From assembly GCF_036884655.1 (NCBI RefSeq), contig NC_088357.1, positions 6,147,501 through 6,211,500 of the forward strand: a stretch of 64,000 nucleotides of DNA, in the 5' to 3' direction. Shown in pieces: positions 60,015 through 64,000 of the stretch. Made by a program: the position numbers and the translations under genes. This DNA comes from Musa acuminata AAA Group. Its lineage: Eukaryota; Streptophyta; Magnoliopsida; Zingiberales; Musaceae. The notes beneath the pieces were generated by a model that was not told the origin of the DNA, made no database searches, and was given only the letters and a program-made list of their open reading frames with translations. Each line of letters starts with the position of its first letter. Within the stretch, counting starts at the first letter, position 1.

Positions 60015-61247
60015 GTCAAGATCAAAGAGGACGTGCAGGTTCTGCTGCTGGTAGTTGCCCAGGACCGACATCCCAGTCGTGCGTGTGATCACCAAGCAAA
60101 ACAATCCCTGCTCGAAGTCGGAATACATGTAGTTTGATGGAGGAATAGTCATATCAGCACCGTCGAAGTGGAATATCATGTCCGGCATGGCAGGAGGGGA
60201 GCTCGATCCCGGCGGCAACCAGAAGCAGAGATCAAGGCCCGTGGATGTCTGATTCGCCACGGGTAGATGCACTAGCGGGATGAGCTCTTTCCTGAGGATG
60301 TCATACCCGGCCTCCTCCAAAAAAGTTACGAGGGTGCCTGAATCGACGATGAGACCGCCGGACCCATCCGCTTTTAGCTGAAACGTTGTGTTTGGGATGG
60401 GAAGGAGGGTGTGGCCGACCGATATCCCCTGTAAGGAGAGGTAGTAGAAAGAGCTGGAGGAGTAATTGTTAGGGCTTAACACTATAGGTGTGCTGTGAAC
60501 GAAGCCACCTCCCAGGTCGGCCATGGAACCAAGGAAGAGATGGCCGGTGGTGGAACTGTTGAAAGGAGTGAGGCAATAAGAGAACTTGCTGGGGTGCAGC
60601 TGAGATGGCAGCGACAGCGGCCCTCGCCCCATGCCGACGATGCCGGTGGAGTTCGACAGCGAGCCGGTGTTTCTTGTACTGCACCCGAAAGTGAAGCCGG
60701 CGACCGACGTGTTGCGACCGAAGGTGAGCGCCTCGGTCGCGAGGAAGCCTAGGCTGATGGTTCCGTCCTCGTAGGTCACGTTGTAATGGCACCGCCGCAG
60801 GGTGCACCTGGTTGGGATCCCGGTGCAGGAGGGGCAGGGGCACGGGAGCACGGCGAAGGTGGAGGAGTCGGAGGGATCGTAGTAGGGGCTGGGCTGCGGC
60901 AAGCACTCGAAGCACGGCCCGCACTGCGTCCAAGTGAGATCGCTGCCGGTGTCGAGGACGGCGGTGATGGGGAGCATCGGGGTGCCGATGGCAAGGTCGA
61001 TCAGGTACTCTCCGTCTCCCCACTCGACGGAGGCAGCGATGCCGCTCCGGGAGCTACTCATCTTGGCGTCCAGGACCTCCCTCCGGTGCCAGCTCCGCCG
61101 GACGGCGCGGTGGAAGCGCTCGGTGAAAGCGAACGGTCGAGCTGAATCGACATGGGTGAGGCCGACTCGAAACCCCGGGGACGCAACCGAGGCAAGGGGC
61201 TCATGCAAGAGAAGAGCAATTAGCAAAAGTAGCTCGCTGGTTGCCAT
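59970..61247 (-). CDS. aspartic protease, nepenthesin/CDR1-like (A1 family)
   Basis: A single-exon frame of 425 residues. A hydrophobic signal peptide (MATSELLLLIALLLHEPLAS) is followed by a propeptide with FRVGLTHVDS. The first catalytic motif is AVLDTGSDLTWTQCGPC (Asp near residue 99), and the second is GGLIVDSGTLVTFL (Asp near residue 305). A Cys-rich nepenthesin insertion (CFECLPQPSPYYDPSDSSTF, PCPCPSCTG) lies between them, and several N-glycosylation sites are present. GNYQQQNLHVLFDLD near the end is the usual final strand. Relatives are secreted or apoplastic proteases, some acting in disease resistance; the substrate is unknown. The gene is GC-rich and its length is normal. Short duplicated pieces of its own start and end flank it on both sides. 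Confidence 0.93.
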   Translation of the reverse strand: MATSELLLLIALLLHEPLASVASPGFRVGLTHVDSARPFAFTERFHRAVRRSWHRREVLDAKMSSSRSGIAASVEWGDGEYLIDLAIGTPMLPITAVLDTGSDLTWTQCGPCFECLPQPSPYYDPSDSSTFAVLPCPCPSCTGIPTRCTLRRCHYNVTYEDGTISLGFLATEALTFGRNTSVAGFTFGCSTRNTGSLSNSTGIVGMGRGPLSLPSQLHPSKFSYCLTPFNSSTTGHLFLGSMADLGGGFVHSTPIVLSPNNYSSSSFYYLSLQGISVGHTLLPIPNTTFQLKADGSGGLIVDSGTLVTFLEEAGYDILRKELIPLVHLPVANQTSTGLDLCFWLPPGSSSPPAMPDMIFHFDGADMTIPPSNYMYSDFEQGLFCLVITRTTGMSVLGNYQQQNLHVLFDLDADVLSFVPAMCDGL

Positions 61248-61304
61248 GATCTTGTGATAGGTTTTGAGAGGGGCTCATGCAAGAGAAGAGTAATTAGCAA
61301 AAGT
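61196..61304. repeat. 35-bp direct repeat spanning the protease start region
   Basis: GGGGCTCATGCAAGAGAAGA is found at 61196 and 61270. The copies match over about 35 bp with one visible difference and lie 74 bp apart. The left copy encodes part of the signal peptide on the minus strand; the right one lies just upstream of the start codon. Confidence 0.9.
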
Positions 61305-61676
61305 ATCCCTTCGTCCCTGCACATTGGAACACTCCCATCTTATGTCCTCGGTTAACGATGTCAAATTGAGGCAGTCAATCATCTCCAATGTATGATAAAT
61401 TTCTCGTTTATCAAAAGTTGAAAGTTATACATCTCATAACATAAGTTTATATTTAAATATTAAAAAATATATTATTGATTTCTTGATTAGCTCGACGTCG
61501 TCCGGACTCGTATATGCAGGCTTGTCTAAGATGTCTTCAAGGTAGAAACATGAGTCCATGAAGACTAAGGTCAGAAGAGGTTTCACGACTTGATCCCTCC
61601 GATGCCCAAGTTAGTAACATGACGTATATGAGTACGGACGCGGATAGTCTAAAAAAAATAATTCCTCTATATTAAA
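61305..61676. other. upstream region of the aspartic protease
   Basis: AT-rich sequence with no clear gene. It ends where the repeat-bounded element begins. Confidence 0.5.
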
Positions 61677-62785
61677 TGTGAACTTTTATATTTAGTCATA
61701 AGGAATAAGAAGGAATCTTTCTCATCGTAAAGAGCAAGAAGAAGAATATAAATACATTTCTAGTTATAGAAGACAAGAAGAAAAAAAATTATGATTGCTT
61801 TTCTGGTCATAAAGGACAAAAAGGAACCATGTGATTGCCTAACTTGGAACTTCATCCACGTGGCATGCGGATGAAAGGTGACATAGACTCTATATAGTGG
61901 TTATATGTCAATAGTGTATTCCCTATCATTTATATCCCAGAAGGCATATTTTGAGGCTCTTGCAAGAGGGGTTTGAAGTGTGGCATTTAGTTCATTCGAC
62001 ACGAGAGCATTCAGGATCTCCTCTTATGGGTTGGGTTTTCCCGACTCATGCATCTTAGATACATTTTGCTTTATTCTTTTATCGTGGTAGATCTCTTTAT
62101 ATGGGTTGGGTTTTCAACTCACTCGTCTCGAGCATATTTGCTTTGTGCCTCTCTTGTGGCAGATCCCCTTACGCGGGTCGAGCTTCCTGACTCACGTGTC
62201 TCAGATATATTTTGCTTTGTGCATCCACCATGGCAGATCTCCTTATGTGAGTCAAGTTTTTCCAACTCACATATCTCGGGCACATTTTATATTGTGCTTT
62301 TTGCCATGATAAGTTCCTTCTTACACAGGTTGGGTTTTCTCGACATATGCATCTTGAGCACATTTTGTTTTGTGCCTCCATCGTGGTTGGTTGAGCTACT
62401 AATTGTGAGATAGTGGTGTCGCTTGTTAGGCTAGATGAGGCAAGAGCGGAGCAACAATTTACATTATACACATAAGCATTTGCACCTGTTGGGTGAGATT
62501 GAAGAACACCTCAGTAGAGATGAGCAGGTGAAAGCTTTTATACCTGATCATAAAAGGTAAGGGGAAGCTTGTGATTGTGAAGGAAGCTTGCGATTGTCTT
62601 TTTGATTATAAAGAATAAGAAGGAAGTTTGTGATTATCTTTTTGGACATAAATGATAAGAAGAAAGTTTTAAATTGCCTTTCTTGTAATTGTCTACTTTG
62701 TATCTTATATAGACGGATGAAATGTGATCTTGACTCCACATGATGATTATGTGTCAGATGATGATTACGTATTTTCTATCACTAA
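61677..62785. mobile_element. possible relic element bounded by diverged direct repeats
   Basis: The segments 61677-61927 and about 62535-62785 share, in the same order, ATAAGAAGGAA-like phrases, a GATTGCC/AATTGCC phrase, CGGATGAAA(G/T)GTGA, TTATRTGTCA and a terminal T(C/T)CTATCA. They enclose about 600 bp dominated by a 75-bp tandem array. Direct repeats around an internal block recall a short LTR-type or other repeat-bounded element, but no polymerase, integrase or transposase frame is visible and the repeats are strongly diverged. Confidence 0.4.
62025..62395. repeat. 75-bp tandem array, five or more degenerate copies
   Basis: Units begin near 62025, 62100, 62171, 62245 and 62321. Shared blocks are GGGTTGGGTTTT, CGACTCATGCATCTTGAGCA, CATTTTGCTTTGTGCCTCC and TGGCAGATCTCCTTA, with variation among copies. 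A weaker extra unit may precede at about 61955. The 75-bp period keeps frames open, which creates a spurious 121-codon frame. Confidence 0.88.
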
Positions 62786-64000
62786 AATATTTATCAAATG
62801 CTAAATATTCAAAATCTCAAGACTAGATTTATCATCAATTTAAAAATATAAACATTGTATATTTTAATGACATATATTGGAGTCGACCTATTGCTTAATA
62901 AGTTTAATTTTTAAAATTGAATCAATATCTAATATCGTATATGTTAAATCTTAGAATAACTCAAAACTTTGCTAAGTCCATTCATAAAGACTATGTCATT
63001 AGATATCAAATCAACCGAACTAATCCACCTATATAAACGATGGATGTGGAAGGCTTGCAAATCTCTCGACTCCTTAAAAGTGAAATCGCACAACGCGAAG
63101 ATTACGATTGTAAGTGAATATCTTCCAAGCTAATTACAATATATTCCATGTCAAGTCACTGGTGGCGATTTATGGAGAATATATTTTTGGTATAGATAGC
63201 TGATATGGGGGGCCAAAAGGTTCCCTTTTTCCAATCATATTGCATGTCCTCCAAGGAATCGATTCTTCTTTAGGCCTTCTTTCCCATGTCCTCCACTAAT
63301 GTCGCCTATATGGACCGATGCCGATATCGACAGTGATGCTGGTTCTGCATATTTCTGTCTTTGGCCCAATCCAGTAGTAGTTCAATATTTACTTGAGCAT
63401 GATAGCTCGTACAATAGATGTGGCCAACCATCACAGGCATCCCTTCACCCAACACCAACACAGGATGAGCTCGAACGTTAATCACGCCATATGATGGAAT
63501 GAGACGAAAGCAAGTTTCGGTAATCTCAACACGAACTTACGTCTTTGTTAGATATCCTATCTCGTATGTCACTTAATGAAAATTTCTTCTTCTTTAAATA
63601 TTAATCATGTCATATGACGAAGGTGTGGGTCACTGCTGCTACCTCTTACACAAGACTCATGGAAGAAGAGTGGGGAATACATGTAGATGTGGTTGGTGTC
63701 TAAGATAGTAAAGGAGATTATTCAAAGTGATTGGTTGAGCTTTCTGCTAATGGTGTGAGACACTCATGTTTGAAGTTAAAGTTGACAACAGTGACTGATG
63801 GTTGATGGTTGGATTCCATTCCATGACTTTGTTTCTGATGCTTCCTCATGTCGTGTCTCTGTTCTTTTGCAATTTAAAGCACTCTTTGGGGTGGAAGGCA
63901 CTGACACAGATCTCTGAACTTGACCTGCGCAGGATGATCTTACTTTTTTCTTTTGCCTTTCATGCTCTGTATCTATTATATCTATATATATCCGAACAGG
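62786..64000. other. AT-rich intergenic DNA to the window end
   Basis: No gene is recognised. A 60-codon frame at 63299-63481 has no known motif. The TCATATGA phrase recurs near 63487 and 63609 in similar contexts. Confidence 0.55.

Noticed and set aside
62048..62413. 121-codon plus-strand frame with repeated Leu/Cys/Phe phrases
   Set aside because: It follows from the 75-bp array, whose length is a multiple of three. No start context or family supports translation.
1..64000. Search for CRISPR arrays, operons or bacterial-type systems
   Set aside because: No regularly spaced identical repeats with unique spacers. The genes are spliced plant genes. The tandem arrays found have no spacers.

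Overview
The window is nuclear DNA of a flowering plant. Genes have GT-AG introns and carry TATA boxes and GA-rich leaders, and there is a eukaryotic tRNA. The proteins belong to plant families: HCF164, COR413, ATL RING-H2, HD-Zip II, R2R3-MYB, phytosulfokine, EPF-like. Very GC-rich coding regions (the WD40, RING and aspartic protease genes) sit in AT-rich intergenic DNA, and GA/CT and TA microsatellites are common. That mix suggests a monocot, possibly the banana lineage. The organism is an inference and was not tested against a database.

Layout. 1-4300: a possible exon on the minus strand, a small unknown protein gene (1521-1766) and a 22-bp tandem array. 4498-6000: an intronless WD40 gene of the JINGUBANG type. 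7732-10938: a seven-exon proteasome assembly chaperone 2 gene. 12630-15786 (minus): the thylakoid thioredoxin-like protein HCF164. 18943-22613: a cold-regulated COR413 membrane protein with cold- and ABA-type promoter motifs. 24010-25275 (minus): an ATL RING-H2 ubiquitin ligase. 26054-26218: TOM6, only 54 residues. 27818-28655: a recent tandem duplication of about 413 bp. 29805-29878 (minus): tRNA-Glu(TTC). 30300-31213 (minus): a decayed MATE transporter. 32587-32991 (minus): a phytosulfokine precursor gene with a frame conflict.

34241-35897: a seven-exon bHLH factor. 38784-41376 (minus): a nine-exon TPX2-like basic protein with a GC-AG intron. 44255-45213 (minus): an R2R3-MYB of the RAX type. 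45.2-51 kb: mostly repeats. 51007-51891: an HD-Zip class II factor. 54883-57453 (minus): a GH10 xylanase with two CBM22 modules. 58581-59313: an EPF-like peptide gene with several defects. 59970-61247 (minus): a nepenthesin-type aspartic protease flanked by duplications of its own ends. 61.6-62.8 kb: a 75-bp tandem array between diverged direct repeats.

The genes look like independent housekeeping, developmental-regulator and stress loci. There is no operon, gene cluster or CRISPR array, and I see no convincing new multi-gene system. The observations most worth following are the two peptide-hormone genes (phytosulfokine and EPF-like), which both lose frame where the signal peptide meets the pro-region. 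The EPF-like gene also has a displaced conserved cysteine and an extended C-terminus. Also worth a look are the in-frame 87-nt MYB intron, the GC-AG intron, the duplicated ends of the aspartic protease gene, and the repeat-bounded 75-bp array. Exon joins were made by eye from splice signals, reading frame and remembered family conservation.
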